DNA of 64,000 nt from DATDAH01 sp963792205 (GCA_963792205.1 CAWBVI010000002.1:1116001-1180000), one strand, 5' to 3'. Shown: positions 1 to 8,962, counted from the stretch's first letter. Numbers and translations are program-made. Notes: generated from the sequence alone by a model not told the origin.

Positions 1-35
1 ACGGTGACCTCGGGCTCGCCTTCGTTGTCGCTCAT
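1..35 (-). CDS. N-terminal fragment of a CDS leaving the window on the left
   Basis: An ATG at 35 is read leftwards and opens a frame of 11 full codons (MSDNEGEPEVT) that runs off the edge. It starts 9 bp after the stop of the flavoprotein gene on the same strand, so the two are probably co-transcribed. The visible residues are acidic and give no clue to function. Confidence 0.4.
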   Translation of the reverse strand, partial: MSDNEGEPEVT

Positions 36-44
36 GGCGCCAAC

Positions 45-1196
45 CTACTCGTGACCGAGGTGTGGCCACGAGCGGTCGAACCACCGCTCGATCCGGCTGG
101 CGCCGAAGCCCGCCTTCTCGGCCGCGAGCGCATCCGAAGGGCCCTCCAGCTCCCCGCGCGGGGCCTGACCGCTGAGAAAGGTCACGTCCACCTTCGCCAC
201 CTCGTCGGCGCCGAACTCGAGGTAGCAGATCCCTCGACCGTCGTACTCGGCGCCGGATCCGTCCCCGCGGACCTGGTCGACGATCCGGTCGGCCACCACC
301 GCGGCCTGGCCCTCGGCGAACACCCCCGCCTTGGGCGTTCCCACGCTGGTCACGTCGCCCACCGCGTAGACGCCGGGAAACGACGTCTCGAGCGTGAGCG
401 AGTCGACCGGAACCCAGCCGTCCACGGTCAAGCCCGCGGCTTCGACGACCGCCGGCACCCGGTGGACGGGGATGCCGAGAAAGAGGTCGAAGGGCAGGTC
501 GCTCCCGTCCGTGAGCCGGGCCACCTTCTCGTCCGGGTCGAGCTCACGGACGCCGCGCTCACCCAGGAACGCGATGCCGCGCTCGGCGAAGGCGGCGAGG
601 ATCGCCTGCGACGCGGGCGGCGACGGGGGGATGGGGACCGGCATCGGCATGACGAGCGAGATCTCGGACCGTTCACGGACGCCCAAGCCGATGAGGTGCT
701 CGTGCATCAGCAGCGCGGTCTCGCTGGGTGCGGGCGGGCACTTGAACGGCGGTGAGGTCACCCCCACCACGACTCGCCCACCCTCGAACGACGCCAACAC
801 GTCGCGGAGGGCGAAGGCGCCGGCCTCGGTGTAGAACTCGTGGCCGGTCTCCACCAGCCCGGGGGTCGCCGCCGGATCGAGGTCGGCGCCGAGGGCCACG
901 ACCAGGACGTCAGCCGAGAAGGAACCGGCGTCGGTCTCGACCTGCTTGGCCGTGGGATCGATCGAGCGCACGGTCGTGCGCACGAACTCCACACCGGGCT
1001 TGAGCAGGTCGGTGTACGGGTGGCGCACGGCGTCCGCCGGCGCCCGGCCGAACATCACGTCCAGCTTCGAGAAGCCGAACACGAAGTCCTCGCTCTGGTC
1101 GATGAGGACGACGTCGACGTCGGCGCCGAGCTCGTCGGACAGCCGGGTCGTGAGCTCCAGTCCACCGAAACCCGCTCCGAGGACGACGACGCGCAT
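45..1196 (-). CDS. FAD/NAD(P)-binding oxidoreductase, sulfide:quinone-reductase-like
   Basis: 383 aa. The N-terminus carries a dinucleotide-binding motif (VVLGAGFGG, residues 4-12). A second acidic FAD motif (GVYAVGDVTS) lies near residue 295, the usual layout of two-dinucleotide-binding flavoproteins. The segment FKCPPAPSE near residue 153 matches the conserved Cys-Pro-Pro region of sulfide:quinone reductases and flavocytochrome c sulfide dehydrogenases. I see only this one candidate redox cysteine of the usual set, so true sulfide oxidation is uncertain and a related quinone or NADH dehydrogenase role is possible. It lies 27 bp downstream of a GlxA-type regulator on the same strand, probably in one operon. 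Confidence 0.8.
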   Translation of the reverse strand: MRVVVLGAGFGGLELTTRLSDELGADVDVVLIDQSEDFVFGFSKLDVMFGRAPADAVRHPYTDLLKPGVEFVRTTVRSIDPTAKQVETDAGSFSADVLVVALGADLDPAATPGLVETGHEFYTEAGAFALRDVLASFEGGRVVVGVTSPPFKCPPAPSETALLMHEHLIGLGVRERSEISLVMPMPVPIPPSPPASQAILAAFAERGIAFLGERGVRELDPDEKVARLTDGSDLPFDLFLGIPVHRVPAVVEAAGLTVDGWVPVDSLTLETSFPGVYAVGDVTSVGTPKAGVFAEGQAAVVADRIVDQVRGDGSGAEYDGRGICYLEFGADEVAKVDVTFLSGQAPRGELEGPSDALAAEKAGFGASRIERWFDRSWPHLGHE

Positions 1197-1223
1197 GCGG
1201 CACCGTAGGCGGGGTCGAGCGCC

Positions 1224-2198
1224 TCAGCAGGCGTCGACGCCCTGGAAGCACCGCCGGTAGGCGGCAGGGGAGGTGTGCAGGGCCCGCTGGAAGTGGAGGC
1301 GCATGGCGGCGGCGGTGCCGAACCCGGCCTCACCGGCAACCTGTTCGACCGACCGATCGGTGGTCTCGAGCAGGCGCTGGGCCAATGCCGTGCGTTGGGT
1401 GAGCAGCCACTGGTGGGGGCTGGTCCCGGTCCGCGAGCGGAACTGGCGGGTGAACTGGCGGGCGGACAGGGCCGTCCGACCCGCCAGGTCGGACACCGAC
1501 AAGGGCTCACCGAGGCGCTCGGTGGCCCAGGCCATGGTGTCGGCGAGGAGATCAGCGTCGGGCTCGCGGGTGGCCATCGGGGTCTCGATGAACTGGGCCT
1601 GGCCACCGGCACGGTGCGGTGAGACCACCATCTCACGGGCGACCCGGTTCGCCACCTCGGCGCCGAAGTCGGAACGGATCACGTGCATGGCGAGGTCGAT
1701 GGCGGCCGCCGCCCCGGCCGAGGTCAGGACGTTGCCGTCGTCGACGTAGAGCACGGTCGGATCCAGCTCGACCTGGGGATAGCGCTCGGTGAAGCGGTCG
1801 GTGCTCGCCCAGTGGGTGGTGGCCCGCCGTCCGTCGAGGAGCCCGGCCTCGGCGAGGAGGAAGGCACCGGTGCAGAAGGACACGAGGCGGGCGCCGCGGT
1901 CGTGGGCGCGCCACAGGGCCGCGAAGAGCTCCGGGCGGGGGCGACGGTCCTCGGACGACCACCCGGGAACGACGATGGTGTCGGCCCGGTCGAGGAGCCG
2001 CAGGTCATCGGTCACGTCGGCGGCCGGGAATCGGCGGGTGGCGGGCAGCGGGTCCACGCCGACCACCGAGTAGCGGTACCAGTCCACCCCGAGGTAGCTG
2101 CGGTCGTCGCCGAAGAAGTCGTGGGCGACGGCGGGTTCGAGAGCACTCATGCCTTCCGCGACGAGGGTGACGACGTGGTGCCGGCGTCGTGGGGTCAT
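1224..2198 (-). CDS. GlxA-family transcriptional regulator (DJ-1/PfpI domain plus AraC HTH)
   Basis: 324 aa from the ATG at 2198 (MTPRRRHHVV). The frame stays open upstream to 2264, but the family begins at about this point. The N-terminal half is a DJ-1/PfpI-like domain with a nucleophile-elbow cysteine (SFCTGAFLLAEAG near residue 104). The C-terminal part is an AraC-type double helix-turn-helix (LSVSDLAGRTALSARQFTRQ followed by HQWLLTQR). Such proteins are cytoplasmic activators or repressors whose N-terminal domain senses an unknown ligand. The gene precedes the flavoprotein on the same strand and may control it. Confidence 0.85.
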   Translation of the reverse strand: MTPRRRHHVVTLVAEGMSALEPAVAHDFFGDDRSYLGVDWYRYSVVGVDPLPATRRFPAADVTDDLRLLDRADTIVVPGWSSEDRRPRPELFAALWRAHDRGARLVSFCTGAFLLAEAGLLDGRRATTHWASTDRFTERYPQVELDPTVLYVDDGNVLTSAGAAAAIDLAMHVIRSDFGAEVANRVAREMVVSPHRAGGQAQFIETPMATREPDADLLADTMAWATERLGEPLSVSDLAGRTALSARQFTRQFRSRTGTSPHQWLLTQRTALAQRLLETTDRSVEQVAGEAGFGTAAAMRLHFQRALHTSPAAYRRCFQGVDAC

Positions 2199-2339
2199 GG
2201 CTGGATCTTCGCGCACATCGGCGTTCAGGACAACGTCTGTTTTCTTGCGGACCATGTCATTCAAGTCACTGGCCGGTGACGGCGGACCTTGTCACACTGA
2301 GGTCGTACCAGCACAGCAACGACACGAGAGGAGGACGCC

Positions 2340-2507
2340 GTGCAGTACTTGGATGCCAACCTGGCCCGCCAGTTGGTCGCCGACCGGCAAGGGCGCCTCC
2401 GCAGTGAGGCGGTGCGCGAGCAACTCGTTCGCCCCGCCCGTCGGCGTGGAGGCGGTTCCCGTCTCACCGACATCCTGCGGGCGGTCCGCCCGGTCTCGAC
2501 CCGGTGA
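2340..2507 (+). CDS. small basic protein of 55 aa, unknown
   Basis: GTG at 2340 to TGA at 2507. A near-perfect Shine-Dalgarno sequence (GAGAGGAGG) ends 5-6 bases before the GTG, and no other gene explains it. The peptide (MQYLDANLARQLVADRQG...) is rich in Arg and Leu, with a predicted amphipathic helix followed by an Arg/Gly-rich stretch and no membrane segment. It resembles other tiny basic actinobacterial proteins, but I recognise no family. It lies between a divergent GlxA regulator and a winged-helix gene. Confidence 0.55.
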   Translation: MQYLDANLARQLVADRQGRLRSEAVREQLVRPARRRGGGSRLTDILRAVRPVSTR

Positions 2508-2610
2508 CGGGCGTCGTGGTCCGGTGGGGACCCGCTGAGCTCACGGCTGTTCGCGGCTGAAGGTCCAGCGGGTCCTCTCCGGCTCCCGCTCCGACCTGCA
2601 CACTGACCGG

Positions 2611-3795
2611 GTGCCTCGCCTCGTCCCGATCGAGGAGCGCCGTGCCCGCCTGGGGGTGCGCCACCACCTGGCCGGTCCCGCGCCTTCGCTCGACGCCGCC
2701 GTCGCCGACCTCGTGGCCTTCCACAGCTCCGATCCGACCTCGGTCCACCTCGCCGCGTGGGCTCGCGCGCCGTCGCCCGGCACGACCGCCCTCGAGACCG
2801 CCCTCTACGACGACCGGACGCTCGTCCGTCTGCTGGGCATGCGCCGGACGATGTTCGTCGTGCCCCGGTCCCTGGCCGGTGTCGTCGACGCGGCGTGCAC
2901 CCGCACGATCGCTCGGCGGGAGCGCAGCCGGCTCCTGACCATGATCGCCGGCGCGGCCGTCACCGCAGACGATCCCGCGGCCTGGTTGGCCAGGCTGGAA
3001 GAGGCCACCATGGCCGCCCTCGCGACGCGAGGGCCGTCGGCGGCGGCCGAGCTGACCCGCGACCTCCCGGAGCTGGCGACGAAGCTGACCGCGGCGGAGG
3101 GCACGAAGTGGGCGACGGAAGTCGGCGTCGCGTCCCGGATCCTGTTCCTCCTCGGGGCCGACGGCCGCATCGTGCGGGGTCGACCGCGCGGGACCTGGAT
3201 CTCCAGCCAGTACCGCTGGTCCCGCACCGAGGACTGGCTCGGCGCGCCAATGGCTGACCACGAGCCGGCCGACGCCCGGACCGAGCTCGCCCGGCGGTGG
3301 CTCGCCTCGTTCGGGCCGGCTACCACCGACGACTTGAAGTGGTGGGCCGGCTGGACCCTGCGGGAGACCCGCTCGGCGCTGGCCGACTCGGGCGCAGTGG
3401 CGGTCGACCTGGCCGACGGCGAGGGATGGGTCGTGGCGGGCGACGAGGCAGCCGTGGAGGCCCCTCCACCGTGGGCCGCGCTGCTCCCGGCGCTGGACGC
3501 CACCACGATGGGGTGGAAGGCGCGGGACTGGTACCTCGGTGACCACGGCGGCGTGCTCTTCGACCGCAACGGCAACGCCGGGCCGACCGTCTGGGTCGAC
3601 GGTCGGGTCGTGGGCGGGTGGGCCCAGGACCCGGACGGGGTCGTGGTGACCCGGCTGCTCGAGGACGTCGGCCGCTCGGCCTCGGCGCTGGTCGAGGCGC
3701 GGGCGGACGCCTTGACGGTGTGGTTCGACGGCCTCCGGGTGACGCCGCGCTTTCGCACGCCGTTGGAGCGCGAGCTCTCGGCGGGGGGACCGTAG
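2611..3795 (+). CDS. winged-helix DNA-binding domain protein (YcaQ/AlkZ-like, HTH_42)
   Basis: 394 aa from a GTG at 2611. It matches the HTH_42/DUF1006 superfamily that includes bacterial AlkZ-type DNA glycosylases: an N-terminal region with FHSSDPTSVHLAAWAR, the motif LLGMRRTMFVVPR near residue 74, and a WWAGW segment in the second half. The family usually has three tandem winged-helix domains. AlkZ members excise alkylated or cross-linked bases through a QxQ or QxD motif, and I do not see a clear copy here, so the catalytic role is unproven. A DinB-like gene follows 10 bp downstream, which suggests a two-gene unit. Confidence 0.75.
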   Translation: MPRLVPIEERRARLGVRHHLAGPAPSLDAAVADLVAFHSSDPTSVHLAAWARAPSPGTTALETALYDDRTLVRLLGMRRTMFVVPRSLAGVVDAACTRTIARRERSRLLTMIAGAAVTADDPAAWLARLEEATMAALATRGPSAAAELTRDLPELATKLTAAEGTKWATEVGVASRILFLLGADGRIVRGRPRGTWISSQYRWSRTEDWLGAPMADHEPADARTELARRWLASFGPATTDDLKWWAGWTLRETRSALADSGAVAVDLADGEGWVVAGDEAAVEAPPPWAALLPALDATTMGWKARDWYLGDHGGVLFDRNGNAGPTVWVDGRVVGGWAQDPDGVVVTRLLEDVGRSASALVEARADALTVWFDGLRVTPRFRTPLERELSAGGP

Positions 3796-3805
3796 GGTCG
3801 GCACC

Positions 3806-4330
3806 ATGGGGATCGAACCGGACCTCAAGGACTGGACCTGGGTGCTCGACCGGCGGTGCCCCGAATGCGGGTTCCTGGGGTCCGAGGTGGACCGGAACGC
3901 CCTCGGCGCCATGATCCGCGACAACGCGCTGACCTGGATCGAGGTGCTCGGGCGGGACGACGTCGCGGTGCGGATCCGGGACGATCGTTGGTCGCCGCTG
4001 GAGTACGCGTGCCACATCCGTGACGTCTTCCGCCTCTACGACGAGCGTCTCGCCCTCATGCTCACCGAGGACGACCCGGACTTCCCCAACTGGGACCAGG
4101 ACGTCACGGCGATCGAGGACCGCTATGGGGATCAGGACCCGGCGGTGGTGGCCACCGAGCTCGTCCTCGCCGGCAACCGCCTGGCCGACGGGTTCGATGC
4201 GGTCACCGGCGACCAATGGGCCCGCACGGGCAACCGCAGCGACGGCGTCACCTTCACGGTCGACACGTTCGGGCGCTACTTCGTCCACGACCCGATCCAC
4301 CACCTCGGGGATGTGGGCGCCCTCGCCTGA
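3806..4330 (+). CDS. DinB-superfamily protein (DUF664/DinB_2-like)
   Basis: 174 aa. Four-helix DinB-like fold signature with the metal-binding histidines spaced as in the family: YACHIRDV near residue 68 and YFVHDPIHHLGDV near the C-terminus. The N-terminus carries CPECG (residues 17-21), a possible extra metal site. DinB-superfamily proteins are putative metal-dependent enzymes, and some act in thiol (mycothiol or bacillithiol) transfer. This gene is unrelated to DNA polymerase IV despite the name. It lies 10 bp after the winged-helix gene and ends 2 bp from the convergent CNNM-like gene. Confidence 0.75.
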   Translation: MGIEPDLKDWTWVLDRRCPECGFLGSEVDRNALGAMIRDNALTWIEVLGRDDVAVRIRDDRWSPLEYACHIRDVFRLYDERLALMLTEDDPDFPNWDQDVTAIEDRYGDQDPAVVATELVLAGNRLADGFDAVTGDQWARTGNRSDGVTFTVDTFGRYFVHDPIHHLGDVGALA

Positions 4331-4332
4331 CC

Positions 4333-5610
4333 TCAGGAGTGGGACGACCGCCGGGGGGTGAGCCGCACGGCGGTGATGGCATGGCCCTCCACGGCGAGCA
4401 CCTCGACCGACCAGTCGCCGAGGGCGACCCGCTCGCCCGGCTCCTGCGGGATGTGGCCCAGCTCGTCCAGCACCGCACCCGCAATCGTCGTGTACTCGCC
4501 CTCGGGGATGTCGACCCCGATGTCCTCGAGGTCGTGCACCGGGTAGCGGCCCGGGAGGACGAAGGAGCCGCCGGGGAGGCGCCGGACCGTCAGGACGTCG
4601 CGGTCGGACTCGTCGTAGATCTCGCCCACGAGCTCCTCGACGAGGTCCTCCACGCTCACCAGGCCCTCGGTGCCGCCGTGCTCGTTGACCACGAGGCAGA
4701 GCTGCTGGCGGTCGGCCTGCATGCGGCGCAGGGCGTCGAGGATCTGGACCGACTCGGGGAGGAAGAGGGCCGGTCGGGTGTGGTCCGACACCGGGTCGTC
4801 GGGACGGGCCAGGAGATCGCGGACGTGCACCGTGCCGATGACCTCGTCGAGGTCGTGGCCGGCCGAGGTGACGGGCGCCCGGGAGTGGCCCGCCTCGGCC
4901 AGCACGGTGGCGGCCTCGCGGCACGAGGAGGCGGCGTCCACAGCGATGACGTCGGCTCTCGGTCGCAGCACCTGGCGCAGGGTCCGTTCGGCGGCCTCGA
5001 GGGCGCCCTCGATGATGTCTCGCTGGTCGGCGGTGAAGCTGCCGTGCTCGGCGATGATCACGCGGATCTCCTCCTCGCTCATCGCTTCCGCCCGAGCGTC
5101 GGGGTTCCCGCCCACGAGGCGCACGACGAGGTTGGTCGAGTGCGACAGGATCCAGACGATCGGTCGGGTCAGGACCGACATCGCCGCGAGGGGTCGGGCC
5201 GCGAGGAGGCCCCACCGCTCGGTGTTCTGCATGGCCAGGCGCTTGGGGACCAGCTCCCCGAGCACCAGCGTGAGATAGGCCAGGACGACGGTGACGAGGA
5301 TGACGGAGACGGGTCCGGCGGCGCCGCCGAGGAAGCTGAGCGGGTCCTCGAGGGGCTCGGCCAGGGAGACGGCCGCCGTAGCCGATGCCAGGAAGCCGGC
5401 CAGGGTGATGCCGACCTGGATCGTGGCGAGGAACTGGTTGGGCTCGCGGGCGAGCCGGGCCAGGGTCCGGCCCCGTCGACCCTCGGTCTCCTCCAGGCGT
5501 TTGAGCTGGGTCTCCCGCAGGGTCACCAGGGCCAGCTCCGTGCCCGAGAACGCCGCGTTCAGGGTCACGAGCACCGCGATCAGAGCGAGCTGGAGACCGA
5601 TTCCGTTCAC
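4333..5610 (-). CDS. CNNM/CorC-family membrane protein (hemolysin C-like)
   Basis: 425 aa from a GTG at 5610. Domains in order are a DUF21 transmembrane region (residues about 1-190, four hydrophobic segments), a pair of CBS domains (about 200-330, with RADVIAVDAASSCREAA and LCLVVNEHGGTEGLVSVEDL), and a C-terminal CorC_HlyC domain (about 345-420). These proteins are plasma-membrane magnesium/divalent cation transporters or regulators that bind nucleotide through the CBS pair. The hemolysin name is historical. The gene is preceded 10 bp upstream on the same strand by pantothenate kinase. Confidence 0.88.
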   Translation of the reverse strand: MNGIGLQLALIAVLVTLNAAFSGTELALVTLRETQLKRLEETEGRRGRTLARLAREPNQFLATIQVGITLAGFLASATAAVSLAEPLEDPLSFLGGAAGPVSVILVTVVLAYLTLVLGELVPKRLAMQNTERWGLLAARPLAAMSVLTRPIVWILSHSTNLVVRLVGGNPDARAEAMSEEEIRVIIAEHGSFTADQRDIIEGALEAAERTLRQVLRPRADVIAVDAASSCREAATVLAEAGHSRAPVTSAGHDLDEVIGTVHVRDLLARPDDPVSDHTRPALFLPESVQILDALRRMQADRQQLCLVVNEHGGTEGLVSVEDLVEELVGEIYDESDRDVLTVRRLPGGSFVLPGRYPVHDLEDIGVDIPEGEYTTIAGAVLDELGHIPQEPGERVALGDWSVEVLAVEGHAITAVRLTPRRSSHS

Positions 5611-5620
5611 GCGCCCGAGG

Positions 5621-6331
5621 CTACGGCCGAGCCCACACCACCTCCCGGATGCCGTGGTCGGGCCCCTTGCGGACGACGACGTCGGCCCGCGCCCGGGTCG
5701 GTTCGATGTGCTCGACCACGTTCGGGAGGTTCACCGTGGTCCAGACCATCCGGGCCACCTCCGCCACCTCCTCGGGGCCGAGGTCGACCCACAGCCGGTA
5801 GAAGGAGGCGGGGTCGTCGACCGCGGCGGCGACGAGGCCCTGGAACCGCTCGACGTACCACCGTTCGACGTCGTCGCGAGCGGCGTCGACGTAGACGCGG
5901 AGGTCGCCGAGGTCGCGCTGGAGGGCCACGACGCCTTCGATCACCAGCACGTCGGCCCGCTCCAGCTCGACCGGCTCGTCGACCACGTCGTAGCGCTCAT
6001 GGGAGTACACGGGCACCGAGAGCGGCGACGCCCCCGCCCGGGCCTCGGCCACGAAGGCCTCGAGCCGGTCGAGGTCGTAGGTGGCGGGGATGCCCTTCTC
6101 GGCCACGAGGCCCCGTTGCTGGAGGACCCGGTTGGGATGGAGGAAGCCGTCGGTCGAGACCACCGCCACCGACCGGCCATCGGCCCGCCAACGACCGGCG
6201 AGGTCGTTGGCCACGGTCGACTTGCCGACCGCGACCGGCCCGGCCACGGCCACGACCGCCGTGGTCCCCGACTCGACCGGCACCGCCGCGACGAGCTCCT
6301 GCAGCGGGTCGGCTGCCGTCACTGCGGTCAC
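5621..6331 (-). CDS. coaA: type I pantothenate kinase
   Basis: 236 aa from a GTG at 6331. It phosphorylates pantothenate with ATP, the first step of coenzyme A synthesis. Family landmarks are all present: P-loop GPVAVGKST (residues 31-39), STDGFLHPN near 59, KGIPATYDLDR near 77, PVYSHERYDVV near 106 and VLVIEGV near 127. The protein is shorter than the typical type I enzyme of about 310 aa because the N-terminus begins close to the P-loop. The related uridine/phosphoribulokinase family is the alternative, but the YSHERYDV motif favours PanK. Confidence 0.85.
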   Translation of the reverse strand: MTAVTAADPLQELVAAVPVESGTTAVVAVAGPVAVGKSTVANDLAGRWRADGRSVAVVSTDGFLHPNRVLQQRGLVAEKGIPATYDLDRLEAFVAEARAGASPLSVPVYSHERYDVVDEPVELERADVLVIEGVVALQRDLGDLRVYVDAARDDVERWYVERFQGLVAAAVDDPASFYRLWVDLGPEEVAEVARMVWTTVNLPNVVEHIEPTRARADVVVRKGPDHGIREVVWARP

Positions 6332-6455
6332 CGTAGCCAGGAGGGCATCTGCGGCCCCGGTGAGGAGGGGCGCTACTCTCAGCGGTCAGGAGATCATGAC
6401 CGGAGGGACCACGACGGGCGGGGCGGGCTCCTCACCCGTCACGAAAGGCGGCACC

Positions 6456-7961
6456 ATGACCGAATCCCCCGAGCTCCTCGATCCTGAAGCTCTGGCCCGG
6501 GTCGACTTCGCGGTGGTTCGGCGCGGTTACAGCACCGAACAGGTCGATTCGGTCCTCCAGCAGGCCGCCGCGGCGCTGGCGGCCGCCCAACAGCGCATGA
6601 CCGAGCTGGCCGAGGAGATGGAGGGCCTGCGAGACCGGGAGCCTCCGGCCGACGTGGCCGACCTCGACGACAACGAGCTGATGCTCCGGCTGGGCGAGAA
6701 GACCGCCCGCGTGCTGGAGGCGGCGCGGGAGAGCGCCGCGGAGCTCGAAAAGAAGAGCCAGGAGCGGGCGGCCGCAACGGTGTCGCGGGCGAAGGAGGAG
6801 GCGCTGCGGATCCGCTCCGAGGCCGAGCGGGTCATGCGGGAGACCCGGGGCCGGCTGGAAGCGCTGGAGAAGGAGACCGAGCGCAAGGTCCGCGAGCAGC
6901 GCCACGCCGCCGAAGCCGACGCCGATCGGTTGCGCACTCAGGCCGAGGACGCGCTCCGTTCGTCCCGGGCCGATGCCCACGCCGCGGAGCAGGAGGCCAC
7001 CGTGCGGGCCGAGTCCCTGACCCAGGAGGCCACCGAGAACGCCGCCCGGGCGCGGGCGAAGGTCGAAGCGCTCCTGACCACGACCCGGACGCAGGTGGAG
7101 ACCACCCGGGCGATGGCCGAAGAGGATGCGGCGCGCCTCCGCCACGAGGCCGAGGAGGAGGCCGACGCCAGACTGGCGCACGCGGTCGACGCCGCCGCGG
7201 CCAAGCTGGCCGAGACCGAGGCTCGGGCCGAGCGCATCGCCGCCCAGGCCGAAGCCGCCTACGAGGAGCGGGTGGCCCTCGGTCGTCAGCGCGGACGGGA
7301 GCTGATCGCGGAGGCCGAGGCCAAGCGGGCCGAGGTCCTGCGCCAGCTCGCCTCCACCCGCCAGCGCGCCCAGCTCAACATCGAGCAGCTGCGCGTCGGT
7401 CGTGAGCGCCTGCTGTCGGCCTACGAGGTGGCCAAGGCGACCATCGAGCAGGCCACCGGCGAGCTGGACCGAGCCCTCCCCGAGGCCAAGGTCGTGGCCG
7501 AGCGCCTGGCCGTGCGCGTCGGCGACGACGAGGCCCGCTCGCTCCAGGAGCTGGAGGCCGAGTTCGCGCTCGAACGGCTCCAGGACCTGCGCGTCCTCGC
7601 CGACGACGACCCGGGCTCGCAGGCCCCACCCCGTCCGGTCGACGAGGCCGACATCGACGACGAGGACGAGGACGAGGACGACGGCGAGGTCCTCGCGGCC
7701 GCGGCGCCCTCTGAGGCACCCGCGTCGAAGGTGTTCGACATGGAGGCGGCCGAAGCCGAGGCCCTGGCCGACGCCGCCCAACACGACGAGGCGATGGCGA
7801 TCGCCGACGAGGAACGCCGCGACGACGACAACGAGCGTCTGGTCGGTCACCACGAAGAACCTGATGACGACGACCGCGATGACGAGGTCCTCGACCTGAC
7901 CGACGAAGCACTGGCACCGACGCCGGCGGCGGCCGACAGGGGACCGGGGGAGGGGCCCTAG
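6456..7961 (+). CDS. DivIVA-like coiled-coil protein with acidic C-terminal tail
   Basis: 501 aa from ATG 6456, preceded by an AAAGGCGG ribosome site. An in-frame ATG at 6396 lacks one. Residues 14-40 (FAVVRRGYSTEQVDSVLQ) match the N-terminal DivIVA domain that targets curved membranes at poles and septa. Residues about 60-390 are an almost uninterrupted Ala/Glu/Arg coiled coil. The last 110 residues are highly acidic (runs of Asp/Glu) and probably disordered. In actinobacteria such proteins (Wag31-, SepIVA- and Scy-like) organise polar growth or division. Which of these roles applies cannot be told from sequence. Confidence 0.8.
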   Translation: MTESPELLDPEALARVDFAVVRRGYSTEQVDSVLQQAAAALAAAQQRMTELAEEMEGLRDREPPADVADLDDNELMLRLGEKTARVLEAARESAAELEKKSQERAAATVSRAKEEALRIRSEAERVMRETRGRLEALEKETERKVREQRHAAEADADRLRTQAEDALRSSRADAHAAEQEATVRAESLTQEATENAARARAKVEALLTTTRTQVETTRAMAEEDAARLRHEAEEEADARLAHAVDAAAAKLAETEARAERIAAQAEAAYEERVALGRQRGRELIAEAEAKRAEVLRQLASTRQRAQLNIEQLRVGRERLLSAYEVAKATIEQATGELDRALPEAKVVAERLAVRVGDDEARSLQELEAEFALERLQDLRVLADDDPGSQAPPRPVDEADIDDEDEDEDDGEVLAAAAPSEAPASKVFDMEAAEAEALADAAQHDEAMAIADEERRDDDNERLVGHHEEPDDDDRDDEVLDLTDEALAPTPAAADRGPGEGP

Positions 7962-7974
7962 TCCAGCGCCCGGC

Positions 7975-8325
7975 TCAGAGGTCTTCGCGGGTGTAGACCG
8001 TCACCGCCTCGATCTCCTCGGCGGTCAGCCGGTCACCGAACGCCGGCATGCCATCACGGCCGGCCGTGACGACCTCGATCTGGGCCTCGGGCTCGGGGAA
8101 GGTCGCCACCATGGCGCCACCCCCCAGGGCCGGCCCCACGCCGCCGCCCCCGTCACCGCCGTGGCAGCTCGCGCAGTTGTCGGCGTAGACGGCCGCGCCG
8201 GCCGCCGCGGTCGGGTCCTGCGCCTGGGTGTCCGCGCCGTCGTTCAGGAAGAGGGCGAGCACCGTGACGGCAGCCGCGGTCAGGGCGAGGTACTCGACGA
8301 CGTCGACCACCCGGCGGAAGGACAT
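7975..8325 (-). CDS. membrane-anchored c-type cytochrome
   Basis: 116 aa. An N-terminal hydrophobic helix (residues 9-27) acts as an uncleaved anchor or signal. It is followed by a small class I cytochrome c domain with the haem-binding motif CASCH (Cys51, Cys54, His55) and a plausible axial methionine in RDGMPAFGD (Met94). It would sit on the outer face of the membrane and carry single electrons. The gene starts 1 bp after the stop of the DUF6529 gene, so both are translated from one message and may work together. Confidence 0.9.
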   Translation of the reverse strand: MSFRRVVDVVEYLALTAAAVTVLALFLNDGADTQAQDPTAAAGAAVYADNCASCHGGDGGGGVGPALGGGAMVATFPEPEAQIEVVTAGRDGMPAFGDRLTAEEIEAVTVYTREDL

Positions 8326-8326
8326 C

Positions 8327-8893
8327 TCAGAAGCCGGGGAAGTCCTGGGTGGTGAAGAACCACAGCGAGCTGGTCAACCAGACCCCGACCAGCGCCGTCA
8401 AGAGCGTGCCACCGACGAGGGGCAGGGCCCAGCCGGGGAGGCCCTTGGCTCGCACGACCAGGACCTTGGTGACGAACGCGCCGTAGAAGAGGCACCCGAA
8501 CAGGGCGTGGGCCACGCTGCGAGCGTCGTCGGTCTGGAACCCGAGGGCCCAGAGGCAGTGGTAGACGACGGGGAGCGAGATGACGAAGGCCAACGTCCCC
8601 GACAACCGGTGGAAGTCGCCGAGCCAGGGCGGTGCCTCGTGGGGGACCGAGACCTTGCCGTAGAGGCGGAGCGCGGTGAGGAGCTGGACACCCGCGAGCA
8701 GGAGGGACGCCGTGGCGAACCACACCTTCAGGTTGATCGTGCTGCTGAACCCCAGCGTGTAGGGCGTCTCCGCCGTCGGGTCGTGGACGGCGGCGTAGGT
8801 GCCGAGGGCGACCGCCACGGCGGCCCCGATCAGCGCGAGGACGATGAGCCGTGAGCGGTCGCTCTGCGGTGTCGCCGCGATCGCCTCGCTCAT
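8327..8893 (-). CDS. DUF6529 multi-pass membrane protein, possible b-type cytochrome
   Basis: 188 aa from ATG 8893. Five hydrophobic segments are apparent, the first being an N-terminal anchor. The order of conserved pieces (HRLSGTLAF, VYHCLW, AHALFGCLFYGAF, GLPGWALPLVGG, SSLWFF) is that of the DUF6529 family as I remember it from other actinobacteria. Three histidines lie inside or next to predicted helices, the pattern of a haem b-binding bundle such as cytochrome b561. It is followed directly by a membrane cytochrome c. Electron transfer between the two is inference. Confidence 0.72.
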   Translation of the reverse strand: MSEAIAATPQSDRSRLIVLALIGAAVAVALGTYAAVHDPTAETPYTLGFSSTINLKVWFATASLLLAGVQLLTALRLYGKVSVPHEAPPWLGDFHRLSGTLAFVISLPVVYHCLWALGFQTDDARSVAHALFGCLFYGAFVTKVLVVRAKGLPGWALPLVGGTLLTALVGVWLTSSLWFFTTQDFPGF

Positions 8894-8962
8894 GGGCCCC
8901 CTCCGTCGGCGAGGGTAGTTGCCGCCAACGATCATCGGGGGGCCTCCGGTACATTCCGGGTC

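Noticed and set aside
4216..6336. 706-aa plus-strand frame opposite the CNNM-like and pantothenate kinase genes
   Set aside because: Both minus-strand genes carry full family motifs; the plus frame is compositionally biased and motif-free.
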